A model generated the notes under the pieces. The model was not told where the DNA came from. It saw only the letters and a program-made list of their open reading frames with translations, and did no database searches. From the NCBI GenBank assembly GCA_005223075.1, contig NJBO01000004.1:62001-126000 (forward strand): a DNA stretch of 64,000 nucleotides, in the 5' to 3' direction. Source of the DNA: a candidate division TA06 bacterium B3_TA06 (GTDB taxonomy: Bacteria > Hydrothermota > Tepidihabitantia > B3-TA06). The number at the start of each line of letters is the position of its first letter. The stretch's first letter is position 1. Of this stretch, positions 9,777 to 18,028 are shown one piece after another. Made by a program: the position numbers and the translations under genes.

Positions 9777-11362
9777 GGCGGGTTTTTGTCCTAACAATTA
9801 TTCTATTGTCTGCATCTCCCCTGCTTTCCGCGGGGGAGATGCAGATCACCATTACAGAGGAGTACAAAGGAGCGATTCGTGAGCAAAAGCCTCATGGGCT
9901 TTTCCACGAAAGCGGGGAGGTGAAGCTGGAGGGAGGACTCACTCCAGAGCAGGTCTCTGAGCTTAAAGGGATTATAAACACCACTGATCTTGTGGTGCTG
10001 CGAGATGCGTTACAAAACTCAATCATCCTTGATCTATATGAGAAGGGCGGCTACGCGGCTCTTTTAAATGCGGCTCAGAGTTATCTTGAACAATACCCTG
10101 AGGGGGACCCTGTGTTCCGTCCCCATATCCTCTTCCATGTGGCAGAGGCGCTTTACTATCAGTACGAATACCAGGAAGCGATGCTGCGTTACCGGGAGCT
10201 GATGAACGAGTACAGCACCTCCGAGATATACACCTTTGCTCAGCAGGGTCTTGCGTGGTGTCTTATGCACCTGGGACGTTGCGATGAGGCGCGTGACCAG
10301 TTCAAGCAGCTTCATCCCGCCACGGTTGAGGGTTTTGTAGCCGCGGTTTTCGGTCAGGCGATCAACGAGTTTAACGATGAGAGATACCAGGAGGCCATCA
10401 GGCTTTTCTTTGACGAGGCCGGTTATCAACAGATACCTCTGGAGGGTATCTGGGGACCTCTGGCAAAGTCGCTTGTTCCAAAGAATCTCTACTATAAGGC
10501 ACTGGCCTACGACCGTCTTGGGGATCAGCGTACTGCGATTCGTTACTTCAGACGTGTGTCCGAGGACTATCCTGATTGTCCCAAGGCAGGCCGGGCCACC
10601 TATCTTGTCGGATGGTTGAGTTTCCTAGCAGAGGACTACGGTCAGGCCATAATCTTCTTTAACAGGGCCATTGACCTCGTTCCCGACAGTTCAGATATCT
10701 ACGAGATTCGCATCAACCTTTCCCAGGCCTACTACAATGCAGGGCGTTTGTCCGAGGCAATCAGCAACTGGAAGGAGATCTGCAGGGTATGGGGGGCCTC
10801 GGTTGCCAACACAGGTCTTGAGCAGTGCTACACCAGGCTCTCTGCCGAGATGATGGCCGGAGACTACGGGCTCTTCCCGACCGACACCCTTGAGCGTCTC
10901 TTGAGGAACTTCGCCGCAGGCCTCCCCGACTCAAAGGATCTGCCCACCTTCCAGTTTCAATTGGCCCAGAGGTTCTATGACGAGAATGACTACCGCAAGG
11001 TGCTTGAGTGGACCGCATCGGCCATGGCCTCGCAGGCCAGCGAGGATGTAATCAAGGACGCAAAGAGATTGCGTCTCTTTGCTCTCTACTCACTCAATGA
11101 GTGGAAGGACCTGGTTGTGGAGGGTGAGAACTTCAAGAAACAATACCCCAAGGATACCGAGGACAATCTTCTCTTTATTATAGGGGCAGGGTATGCTTCC
11201 CGTGGGGATGACTTGAAGGAAACCAACGTTACATCAGCACATGATCATTTCCGCAAGGCAATCCCTCTGTTCGAGAAGTTTCTTGCCACCGTAGCAACGG
11301 ATAACCCATATCGAAGCTATGCCGAGCAACTCCTGGCTTACTGCCGCAGCCAGTTGCAGTAG
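9755..11362 (+). CDS. Secreted TPR protein
   Basis: The 535-residue product has an N-terminal signal (GRVFVLTIILLSASPLLSAG, preceded by about eight residues) and multiple TPR units, for example HVAEALYYQYEYQEAMLRYRE and YYKALAYDRLGDQRTAIRYF. The ATG at 9755 lies inside the end of the preceding TPR gene and has no strong ribosome site, so it probably depends on translational coupling. A second hydrophobic start is not available downstream. Together with the 896- and 831-residue neighbours it forms a set of three secreted TPR proteins. Confidence 0.78.
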   Translation: MQEKYPLGRVFVLTIILLSASPLLSAGEMQITITEEYKGAIREQKPHGLFHESGEVKLEGGLTPEQVSELKGIINTTDLVVLRDALQNSIILDLYEKGGYAALLNAAQSYLEQYPEGDPVFRPHILFHVAEALYYQYEYQEAMLRYRELMNEYSTSEIYTFAQQGLAWCLMHLGRCDEARDQFKQLHPATVEGFVAAVFGQAINEFNDERYQEAIRLFFDEAGYQQIPLEGIWGPLAKSLVPKNLYYKALAYDRLGDQRTAIRYFRRVSEDYPDCPKAGRATYLVGWLSFLAEDYGQAIIFFNRAIDLVPDSSDIYEIRINLSQAYYNAGRLSEAISNWKEICRVWGASVANTGLEQCYTRLSAEMMAGDYGLFPTDTLERLLRNFAAGLPDSKDLPTFQFQLAQRFYDENDYRKVLEWTASAMASQASEDVIKDAKRLRLFALYSLNEWKDLVVEGENFKKQYPKDTEDNLLFIIGAGYASRGDDLKETNVTSAHDHFRKAIPLFEKFLATVATDNPYRSYAEQLLAYCRSQLQ

Positions 11363-11559
11363 TGTTGCCGCTACTTTCCCCTTTCATCCTTGTATTTTTC
11401 ACAGCTGTACCGATCGAATCTGGGGCGAACATACGTGTAGATATGGCTGGGGCTTGGGAGAGTATAAACACGGACGCCGCGAAAAGGCTCAAGAGGGGCC
11501 CAGAGGAATCATCAAAAAGACCGACGCCTCGCGAGGAAAAGATTGCACCCCTTGAGTGA
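11362..11559 (+). CDS. Small protein with N-terminal hydrophobic segment (uncertain)
   Basis: This 65-codon frame starts at a GTG that shares its G with the TAG stop of the TPR gene, a coupling-type junction. It encodes a hydrophobic N-terminus (LLSPFILVFFTAV) followed by a charged tail rich in Arg, Glu and Pro. It could be a small exported or membrane protein, or chance coding. No family is recognised. Its end overlaps the promoter of the next TPR gene. Confidence 0.4.
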   Translation: MLPLLSPFILVFFTAVPIESGANIRVDMAGAWESINTDAAKRLKRGPEESSKRPTPREEKIAPLE

Positions 11560-11579
11560 GGGTAATCTGTCTTTATAAT
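11552..11579 (+). promoter_or_regulatory. Promoter of the third TPR gene
   Basis: TTGAGT at 11552-11557, 16-bp spacer, TATAAT at 11574-11579. It would give a leader of about 30 nt containing an AGGAG site, so the third TPR gene can be transcribed separately from the first two. Confidence 0.65.
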
Positions 11580-11614
11580 ATAGAAGAGATGGAGAATCGC
11601 TTTAGGAGAACGTG

Positions 11615-14110
11615 ATGGTCGCGTTGCTTTTGTTGCTAATCAGCCAGGACGGTCTGGGGGTGCGCACTGTTGAGGCTGCTGAGGTGCTTGAGCGCAAGCC
11701 GCATTTCCCATACCGGCTGCCTGAATGGGTTACCGACGAGTATCTCTTTGCGCTTGCCGGCTTCTCGCTTGAGGAAGAGATTGAGGAGTGCATTGATGCC
11801 ACGATCCTTACCCTTGGGCTTGGCGGCAAGCCCTTGACTCCGGCAATGGTCGGTCCTTTCGAGCTGCTTGAACAACTGAAGCACGAGGAGGCGATGAAGA
11901 TTCTGGCGATGCAGCTTGGGACCCCACCTGTACCTGAGGTGAGGCGTCAGATCCTACTCTACCGTATAACCGGCGACTGGATGGGCGGCGATCTTGACGC
12001 GGCAAGGCAGAGCCTTAAGACACTCCAGCTAGACACCGAAGCGTCCCAAGGCACTGATCTTGATTTTGTTTCCGATCTTCTTTCCTACTGGAAGAAGGGT
12101 GAGGTGGCCACCGACGACTCGCTTCTACACTTTCTTTTAGTCGAGCGTGATCCTGAGATGGCCTTGGAGTTTCTACCCGATCAACCAGTCCCGGTTCAGG
12201 CTTTGCGATACCATCTTGATGATGATGCCCAGGTTTTGCCTGAAGGTTCGACAGCTCGTTTTCTACGTGCCCACAGACTGCTGCGTCAGGGGCGCTACCA
12301 GGAGGCGGAGGATTCCCTGAAACGGCTTTCTGATCTGCGCTTTCCATACCAGGCACTTTCCCGTTACGATATGGCTGCGGCCCTTCTGGCGCGTGACAAC
12401 TCGCGTAAGGCTCACCTTGCGGTACCTGATTCCTTCCCCTATCAGTGGCTGCTGCCCCAGCGCTCGCTTGCCCTTATGAGGGGGCGGGTTGAGTGGGCCG
12501 AGGAGCGCCCCAGTGACGCCAGGAGATGGTTCAGAGAGGCTCAGGATAACATCTCGTTCGATTTGTACGCTAAGTGGGTGATGTCTTCTAGCAAGGCCGA
12601 TCCTGCCACCGAGGCTCACTTTGCTCGCCACAATGCGGATGAACTCTATCGCGCTCTGCGGGTTGCCGATCTCTTCAGGGGGGGTGATTACAGGCGTGCG
12701 GTTCCCATCCTTGAGGAGTCTCTTAGGGGGCTTGACATATCCAGCTCCACGCCACTTGGCGATCTTATGGTGGCGCTATATGGGGTTGCCCAGAACGAAC
12801 AGGCTAACTACCAGCTTGTAGTGAGATTAGCCGATGTAGTCCGGGAACGCGGTATGCAATCGGAGGAAGAAAGCTACTTTGTAACCGCTGCTCATCTGGC
12901 TGTAGCTGACGCCTACTACTACGCTGGAGGTCGTTACGAGGATCTGGCGAAGCCTTTCTATGAGTACTGTATGAAGAGTGACTTTGATGATCTTCGTCAT
13001 CTGGGTCTTTTTGGTCTTGGGTGGAGTTTGCTTGGGAAGCGGGAAGTAGAGGGCATAGAACCTGTTCTTTCAGTTCTAGGCAAGGAATCCCTGACGGAGT
13101 GGGAGAGTGAGGTTGCGATATTCCTGGAGGGTATGGTCTTTTATGCGAGGCGTGATTTCCGAGGTGCTGCCGAGGTCTTTTCCCGATTGAACTTCTCCTC
13201 GGTGCCCCGGATGCAAATGCAGGGGCTCTACTTTGAAGCCCGCTCCTACGAGCAGAGCGGCAGGCCCGAACTTGCGGCTTCTGCCTACGATGATCTGCTT
13301 GCCGTTTTCCCGGACCGGGAAGAGGTGCGCGACTCGTGGACTCGTTTGGTGCGTGCTCAGATCGAAATGGATGATATCGACGCGGCAAAAGAGACCCTGA
13401 ACCGTCTCATTAAGCAGGCGAAACTCCACCATTTCCCGTTTGTTGATCTGTATAAAGAGATACTCCTCTTAATCTTCGATGCCTCTATGGCCAAGGGTGA
13501 TGAGGAGCAGGCCAGGCAAGTGGCAAAAAGTTTCAGTCTTGCTCAGAACTCGACTTTGCCTCTGGAGGCTTTCTACTATCGAATCGGGGAGCAGGACACA
13601 GCGCTTTGGCAGACCGATCATCTTATTGGTGTAGTTGCAAAGCTTTCCGATGTTAATCCACGAAGTGCCTACCTTCCACCTCTTCTCTTGCAGCTTGCGC
13701 GCATGGAGATTGAGCTCGCAGACTACAGGCCAGCCGTAGAAAGACTTGAGCGCATCATCCGATGGAGTAGGCTTTCCGATGTGAGTAGCATACTCCCCGA
13801 GGCATCATACGAGCTGATTCGTGCCGCGGTGCTTTCCAAGGACTGGGAGCGGGTAATACTTCGAAGCGAGATATTCATGAAATCCTATCCTGATCTGGAT
13901 GAGCTTGCTCCCCGTGTGCTTTTTTTCCAGGCAGCAGCCCTTCTAGAACGTGCGGGCAACGGCGATCCATTTGCTCGCAAGGAAGACGGTAAACAGGCGA
14001 TTGCGGCACTGGATCGTCTTGAGACCTCCTACGCGCAGACTGATTTTGTGAAGGAGTTGGTGGATGATATCAAAGCCCTGCGCAGTTTAGCCGAGTTGTT
14101 TGTCCGATAG
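11615..14110 (+). CDS. Large TPR-repeat protein
   Basis: ATG 11615 is chosen because AGGAG at 11604-11608 is well spaced from it; GTG 11612 is the alternative. The N-terminus is short and hydrophobic (MVALLLLLISQDGLG), consistent with export although it lacks a classic basic start. The 831-residue product is built of helical TPR-like pairs (for example LRAHRLLRQGRYQEAEDSL, FYARRDFRGAAEVFSRL and SYELIRAAVLSKDWERVI). Its organisation resembles the 896-residue TPR protein upstream, so the two may be old duplicates. It lies between the FlgD/PorV operon and the Ton motor operon. Confidence 0.75.
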   Translation: MVALLLLLISQDGLGVRTVEAAEVLERKPHFPYRLPEWVTDEYLFALAGFSLEEEIEECIDATILTLGLGGKPLTPAMVGPFELLEQLKHEEAMKILAMQLGTPPVPEVRRQILLYRITGDWMGGDLDAARQSLKTLQLDTEASQGTDLDFVSDLLSYWKKGEVATDDSLLHFLLVERDPEMALEFLPDQPVPVQALRYHLDDDAQVLPEGSTARFLRAHRLLRQGRYQEAEDSLKRLSDLRFPYQALSRYDMAAALLARDNSRKAHLAVPDSFPYQWLLPQRSLALMRGRVEWAEERPSDARRWFREAQDNISFDLYAKWVMSSSKADPATEAHFARHNADELYRALRVADLFRGGDYRRAVPILEESLRGLDISSSTPLGDLMVALYGVAQNEQANYQLVVRLADVVRERGMQSEEESYFVTAAHLAVADAYYYAGGRYEDLAKPFYEYCMKSDFDDLRHLGLFGLGWSLLGKREVEGIEPVLSVLGKESLTEWESEVAIFLEGMVFYARRDFRGAAEVFSRLNFSSVPRMQMQGLYFEARSYEQSGRPELAASAYDDLLAVFPDREEVRDSWTRLVRAQIEMDDIDAAKETLNRLIKQAKLHHFPFVDLYKEILLLIFDASMAKGDEEQARQVAKSFSLAQNSTLPLEAFYYRIGEQDTALWQTDHLIGVVAKLSDVNPRSAYLPPLLLQLARMEIELADYRPAVERLERIIRWSRLSDVSSILPEASYELIRAAVLSKDWERVILRSEIFMKSYPDLDELAPRVLFFQAAALLERAGNGDPFARKEDGKQAIAALDRLETSYAQTDFVKELVDDIKALRSLAELFVR

Positions 14111-14480
14111 GTGACTTGCCTGCTCATGCAATTGGTTTTACACCCGGGTCATTTGACGAGACCCGTAGGGATGGATTTTCTCATCATGAGAGGATTCTTG
14201 GCCTTCAGTCCTATGACCGAGCTTTTTGCCTAGGGTATCTTTCCTATTGATCTTTGTTCGATTTTGGATATTATTATGATACAGTTTAAGACGAGCATCG
14301 CGTTTTTTGTCTAAGAGACGGGCGGGGTGTGGTAAGTATATGGAATTGCGTGTCTTGGAAGACAGGCAGGTGGTATGTAACTTGCTTGCTTTCTTCCGTA
14401 AACGTAAGAGTAATCTTGAACGTCTTATAGATGAGAAAAACCGGTGGTTTTGAGCGTGTATCCCATTAGGGGATAGAGAC
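14111..14480 (+). other. Gene-poor stretch with one possible 37-codon ORF
   Basis: About 370 nt separate the TPR gene from the Ton operon promoter. An ATG frame at 14340-14453 encodes 37 residues with a basic, helical C-terminal half, but it has only a weak ribosome site. Short inverted repeats (CGGGTC/GACCCG near 14150-14167 and CTCAT/ATGAG near 14180-14190) lack a T-tract. I see no convincing terminator or RNA gene. Confidence 0.3.
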
Positions 14481-14509
14481 TTGACAAGAAGGTAAAAGTT
14501 GACTATACT
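14481..14509 (+). promoter_or_regulatory. Promoter of the exbB-exbD-tonB operon
   Basis: TTGACA at 14481-14486, 17-bp spacer, TATACT at 14504-14509. A consensus AAAGGAGG ribosome site follows before the exbB ATG. Confidence 0.8.
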
Positions 14510-14538
14510 TTGGGTAAAGCATTGCCAAAGGAGGTACG

Positions 14539-15180
14539 ATGAAGTTACTCCAGATGGTTGATCCGAGATTCAGTTGGGTTATGACAGTGATTCTCGGGGT
14601 TTCGGTTATTGCGATCGCATTGATCGTAGAGCGGTTTATCTACTTCGGCAAACGGCGTGCCAAGGCCGCGAAGTTCTTCGAGAAGGTTAAGGAGACGTTT
14701 GCAACGGGCGGCATCCCCGAGGTGCTTGCTCTGGTAAAGAACTACGATGTCCCTTTCGCTCATATTGTTCGTGTGGCTTTCGAGAACTACACCCTCCCAG
14801 ATGAGATGATCGCTGAGCTCATGGAAAGCGAGATCCTTGAGCAGCGAACCAGGATGGAACGTTTCCTTGGTGGTTTGAATACCATAGGCAACGTGGCGCC
14901 GCTTCTAGGACTTTTGGGCACAGTGCTCGGTCTTATCAACGCATTTGCTAATATAGCTAAGTCTGGTTCAGGCGGCCCTGCCGTGGTTGCGAAAGGTGTT
15001 CAGGAGGCCCTTTACACTACCGCTTTCGGATTGATGGTTGCTGTGCCAACCATCTTCGCCTACAACTACTTTGCCAAGAAGGCCACCGACTTGACGGATG
15101 AGATGGAGTCCTTCATGCGTCAGCTCCTCAAGCTTATCTCGATGTCTAAAGGTGGTTCCTATGAGAATCCGCAAGCCTAG
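14539..15180 (+). CDS. exbB: ExbB/TolQ-family proton channel protein
   Basis: The 213-residue product has membrane segments near residues 10-35, 118-142 and 155-180. It carries the MotA/TolQ/ExbB core (TIGNVAPLLGLLGTVLGLI and ALYTTAFGLMVAVPTI). With ExbD it forms the inner-membrane proton-driven stator that powers TonB-type energy transfer to the outer membrane. It starts an operon with two exbD-like genes and tonB. The 3' end overlaps exbD by 20 nt. Family membership is secure; whether it works as ExbB or TolQ is not settled by sequence alone. Confidence 0.93.
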   Translation: MKLLQMVDPRFSWVMTVILGVSVIAIALIVERFIYFGKRRAKAAKFFEKVKETFATGGIPEVLALVKNYDVPFAHIVRVAFENYTLPDEMIAELMESEILEQRTRMERFLGGLNTIGNVAPLLGLLGTVLGLINAFANIAKSGSGGPAVVAKGVQEALYTTAFGLMVAVPTIFAYNYFAKKATDLTDEMESFMRQLLKLISMSKGGSYENPQA

Positions 15181-15595
15181 TAGGAAAGCGCATCCATCCG
15201 GAGAGGCTCAGATCACCTCTCTGGTTGATGTCGCCCTGAGCCTTGTTATCTTCTTCATCGTTACCCTTCCTGCGCTTCTGGAGAGCGGGATCTTTGTAAA
15301 GGCCCCAGGGGTAACTCCCGTAGGTAGTACTGAGCAGGTCGATGAGTTCAAGGTTGCTATCTACCTTAAGGCCGACGGTACCTATCTTTTGAACGAGGAG
15401 CCTATCGAGAAGGAACAGATGGGCCCACTGATCGAGCTTTTGCTCCAGCGCAGCGTGGATAAGATGGTGGTTGTCCGTGCCGACGGTGCGGTGAGTCACG
15501 GCGATGTGGTAGAGATCCTTGATCTGGCGAAGGAGAAGAAGGCGCTTAGACTGGCACTCCTGCGGGGCAGGCCTTTAGAAGAAGAAGGGTCGTAA
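15161..15595 (+). CDS. exbD: ExbD/TolR-family protein (first copy)
   Basis: ATG 15161 lies within the end of exbB and gives 144 residues. The N-terminus has the family layout: a short cytoplasmic part, ITSLVDVALSLVIFFIVTLP with the membrane Asp of the family, then a periplasmic domain ending in a KMVVVRADGAVSHGDVVEIL segment. It pairs with ExbB as a stator subunit. The next gene starts on the last base of its stop codon, indicating tight co-expression. Confidence 0.92.
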   Translation: MRIRKPSRKAHPSGEAQITSLVDVALSLVIFFIVTLPALLESGIFVKAPGVTPVGSTEQVDEFKVAIYLKADGTYLLNEEPIEKEQMGPLIELLLQRSVDKMVVVRADGAVSHGDVVEILDLAKEKKALRLALLRGRPLEEEGS

Positions 15596-16047
15596 TGGCC
15601 GAAAAGAGAGAAAAGCGCGATCTTGATGTCCAGAAGGTTATCATTCCTATGGCTGGTGTGGCACTTATCGTGGTTCTGATGATGATGATAACTGCAACGC
15701 AACTCCTCACGCATGAAGAGACCCAGGTAGAGGTGCCCAGAGCGAACACGATGGAACGAACGACAGAGGATAACCTGACTATAGCCCTCGTAGGTACTAT
15801 GGATAACCCTGGGGATCGTAAGCTTTACCTTAACGACTCGCTTATGCCCCTACCTTCTATCGAGCGGCGGATTCAGCAGAAGATGGGCGAGGACCCCTAC
15901 TATCTGGTTGTTGTTCGTGCGGATAAGAGAGCACCTTCCCAGTGGGTTATGGATCTTTTAACGATGGTTAAAGGCGCGGGGGCGCAGCGCGTAGCGCTGT
16001 CCACTAAGCGCATTGTCAAGAAAGAAGAAGCCACCAATGGCGAATAA
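15595..16047 (+). CDS. ExbD/TolR-like protein (second, divergent copy)
   Basis: The 150-residue product has one membrane segment (VIIPMAGVALIVVLMMMITA, about residues 14-35). Its periplasmic domain ends in PYYLVVVRADKRAPSQWVMDLL, the same layout as ExbD. The membrane helix lacks the usual ion-carrying Asp (the first copy has LVDVALS), so it may be a structural partner rather than a proton carrier. TAATG overlap with the first exbD. Two different ExbD-like subunits in one operon suggest a hetero-oligomeric stator. Confidence 0.8.
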   Translation: MAEKREKRDLDVQKVIIPMAGVALIVVLMMMITATQLLTHEETQVEVPRANTMERTTEDNLTIALVGTMDNPGDRKLYLNDSLMPLPSIERRIQQKMGEDPYYLVVVRADKRAPSQWVMDLLTMVKGAGAQRVALSTKRIVKKEEATNGE

Positions 16048-16059
16048 AGGAGATGAAAA

Positions 16060-17025
16060 ATGGCTAGTTTTATGGGATTAGAGATCAGCCTGCGTCCGAA
16101 GGATTGGTTGCATACATGGTGGCTGGCCCTCTCTAACACGGCTCGCGGTCTTGGTGAGATTTTTGCAAACAAACGGCTGTGGGTCGGGCTTGCCGTTTCA
16201 GTGGTTCTGCATGGGTTGATTTTCTTCCTCTCGTTGGATTTGATGGGGCGCAAGGTAGGCGCAGATCTAGGTCAGGATATACCTGTAGCCTACGATCCCA
16301 CTTTGCCCCCTAAAGCCCAACAGCTTGTTCAGCAGGAACAACAGTTCTTGCCTGGCAGCACAGCAGAGGAGAGTGCACCCATCGATCTCTCAAAGGGCAA
16401 GGTTTCTTTCCAGTCCCAGATAGAGGTTGATGAGTTCTCCCTGGATAAGGGTCAGGCCAGCTTAACCGGTGATGTTATCCGCATCAATCCAAATACGCGG
16501 CTTTCGACGGAGGAGATCTTAGCTCAGGCCCCGATCGACATCTCACGCAGTATCGGGGGCACGGGTGCGCAGAGTGCCTTCGATCGGATTGCCGGTTCGG
16601 GCGCTGGTAGCTCAATCGAGTTGGACAGTAGAGCCACACAGATCGGCTCCCAGGTGGAGAAGCCCACGTTTGAGAGGGCCGGTGGTGATGCCGGCGCGGC
16701 TAAACAGGCCGTCAGTGAGGGAGGCGCTAAGGGCTCGACCTTTGCTCTCACTGGCGATCTGTCGCAAGCGGATATTATAAGCAGCCCCTTCCCTGTATAT
16801 CCACCGTGGGCAAGGCAGAAGGGACTGACCAATGTCACGATCCGTATCCGCTTCTCGGCCGATGCCTCGGGGAATGTGCTCTCAACTATGATCGTGGGCA
16901 AGAGCACCGGTTATCCGAACTGGGATTCCGCAGTCAAGTCAACCCTGGCTCGCTGGAAGTTCAAGCCTGCCGATGGCGTTGGCAAACGAAACGCTACCAT
17001 TACCTTCAGGTTCATACTGACTTAG
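16060..17025 (+). CDS. tonB: TonB-family energy transducer
   Basis: The 321-residue product has a 40-residue cytoplasmic N-terminus, one membrane segment (about 41-61, WVGLAVSVVLHGLIFFLSLD) and a long linker. Its C-terminal TonB domain (about 235-321) contains FPVYPPWARQKGLTNVTIRI, NWDSAVKSTLARWKF and FRFIL. The linker is Ser/Gly/Gln-rich rather than the Pro/Lys-rich spacer of proteobacterial TonB. AAAGGAG precedes the ATG. It would transfer proton-motive force from ExbB/ExbD to outer-membrane partners. Confidence 0.9.
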   Translation: MASFMGLEISLRPKDWLHTWWLALSNTARGLGEIFANKRLWVGLAVSVVLHGLIFFLSLDLMGRKVGADLGQDIPVAYDPTLPPKAQQLVQQEQQFLPGSTAEESAPIDLSKGKVSFQSQIEVDEFSLDKGQASLTGDVIRINPNTRLSTEEILAQAPIDISRSIGGTGAQSAFDRIAGSGAGSSIELDSRATQIGSQVEKPTFERAGGDAGAAKQAVSEGGAKGSTFALTGDLSQADIISSPFPVYPPWARQKGLTNVTIRIRFSADASGNVLSTMIVGKSTGYPNWDSAVKSTLARWKFKPADGVGKRNATITFRFILT

Positions 17026-17035
17026 GAGGTCCGCT

Positions 17036-17860
17036 TTGAGGAAGATACCGTTTGTTCTCTTTATGGCGTTGATAGTTATTCCTGCAACTCTCTTAGGGCA
17101 GGAGCCGTGGGAAAGGGTTGTTACAGGAAAAGCGATCATCGAGAGTAAGCCGAAGGCGTTCTACTACGAGATAGATCCTTACCAACCTATAGGGATCCTC
17201 CTTGGTGCCAACAGGTTCATCCTGGACGAAAACCTTACCACCCAGGTGGAGAAGGCGGTTGGTCGAAGCACCTTCATGGCAGATCCTTATCTTTTGCGTA
17301 TCCCTGTGCAGATTTCCAGGTTCTACGATCTTGATCACGAGTTTTTGAGTGTAGAAACAGCACCATACCAGGAACGTGGAGTGAGCGAATGGGAAGTGCA
17401 GATACTGGACGCACGAGGTAGCACCTTCCGCACGCTTCAAGGCAGAGGCTCCCTACCGGCTTCTATTAGCTGGGATGGGCGCGGTGACGAACTCACCGAG
17501 GTGATGCGTGTAGGCGATGTCTATTCCTACATCATTATTCTAACCATGAAAGACGGTTCCCGCATGCGTAAGATCGGCCGGCCTATCGATCTGAATGGGG
17601 TTGCTTACGACAGCGTAGTTGCGGTGAAGGAGTCAGAGATTGCAACCTACGATCCGATTGTCTCTGAAAAGATCGCCCGCTATTATCAGTACGTTCTCAA
17701 CCGCTTCAAAGAGAAGGGCTTCTCCCGGATCAGAATAACCGCTTCGGATAGCTATATAGCCGATATCGCGCAGCGTTATCTTAATGAACGGCTTTACCAC
17801 ACTGAGATCACCGTTGTGGAGAATCCTGAGTACGCTCGTGTAGAGTTTGTCTTCCAGTAG
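17036..17860 (+). CDS. Periplasmic protein with FlgD-Ig-like segment
   Basis: The start is TTG at 17036, six bases after AGGAGG, followed by a signal peptide (MRKIPFVLFMALIVIPATLLGQ). Residues about 115-175 resemble the FlgD-Ig module (VSEWEVQILDARGSTFRTL, ISWDGRGD, VYSYIIILTMKDG). The last 60 residues have an alpha/beta look reminiscent of OmpA-like domains (IARYYQYVLNRFKEKGFSRI, DIAQRYLNERLY), but I cannot assign it firmly. It is the last gene of the Ton operon, 10 nt after tonB. This ties FlgD-Ig proteins to the motor genes. Confidence 0.7.
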   Translation: MRKIPFVLFMALIVIPATLLGQEPWERVVTGKAIIESKPKAFYYEIDPYQPIGILLGANRFILDENLTTQVEKAVGRSTFMADPYLLRIPVQISRFYDLDHEFLSVETAPYQERGVSEWEVQILDARGSTFRTLQGRGSLPASISWDGRGDELTEVMRVGDVYSYIIILTMKDGSRMRKIGRPIDLNGVAYDSVVAVKESEIATYDPIVSEKIARYYQYVLNRFKEKGFSRIRITASDSYIADIAQRYLNERLYHTEITVVENPEYARVEFVFQ

Positions 17861-17903
17861 GAGCACAATAACGCGTTAGAGAAGGGAAGTAAGGAAAGTT
17901 GAA

Positions 17904-17928
17904 AGGCCCGTGTGGTTGACACGGGCCT
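17904..17928 (+). terminator. Perfect 10-bp inverted repeat, possible bidirectional terminator
   Basis: AGGCCCGTGT and ACACGGGCCT flank a 5-nt loop. A real poly-T tract is missing on either strand. It sits between the convergent ends of the Ton operon (+) and the minus-strand operon ending at 17995, and it overlaps the -35 box of tRNA-Asp. It could terminate, or modulate the tRNA promoter. Confidence 0.5.
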
Positions 17929-17943
17929 CGGTCTAAATATAAT
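17916..17943 (+). promoter_or_regulatory. Promoter of tRNA-Asp
   Basis: TTGACA at 17916-17921, 16-bp spacer, TATAAT at 17938-17943. The tRNA starts 10 nt after the -10. The -35 is embedded in the 17904-17928 hairpin. Confidence 0.8.
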
Positions 17944-17953
17944 TCAGCCTCAT

Positions 17954-18028
17954 GGAGCCGTAGTTCAGCTTGGGTAGAACGCTAGCCTGTCACGCTAGAG
18001 GTCGCGAGTTCGAGTCTCGTCGGCTCCG
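17954..18028 (+). tRNA. tRNA-Asp (GTC)
   Basis: Acceptor GGAGCCG pairs with CGGCTCC, discriminator G. The anticodon stem CTAGC/GCTAG encloses loop CTGTCAC with anticodon GTC, and the T-arm contains GTTCGAGTC. CCA is not encoded. A minus-strand protein gene ends inside its anticodon stem. Confidence 0.97.

Noticed and set aside
8691-9797. A 368-codon minus-strand frame
   Set aside because: It is antisense to the large TPR protein, with no recognisable motif, and reflects the codon bias of the sense gene.
11319-11555. Alternative 78-codon plus-strand frame
   Set aside because: It overlaps the TPR gene end by more than 40 nt, has no ribosome site, and its sequence is low in hydrophobic order; the 65-codon frame is the better small-gene candidate.
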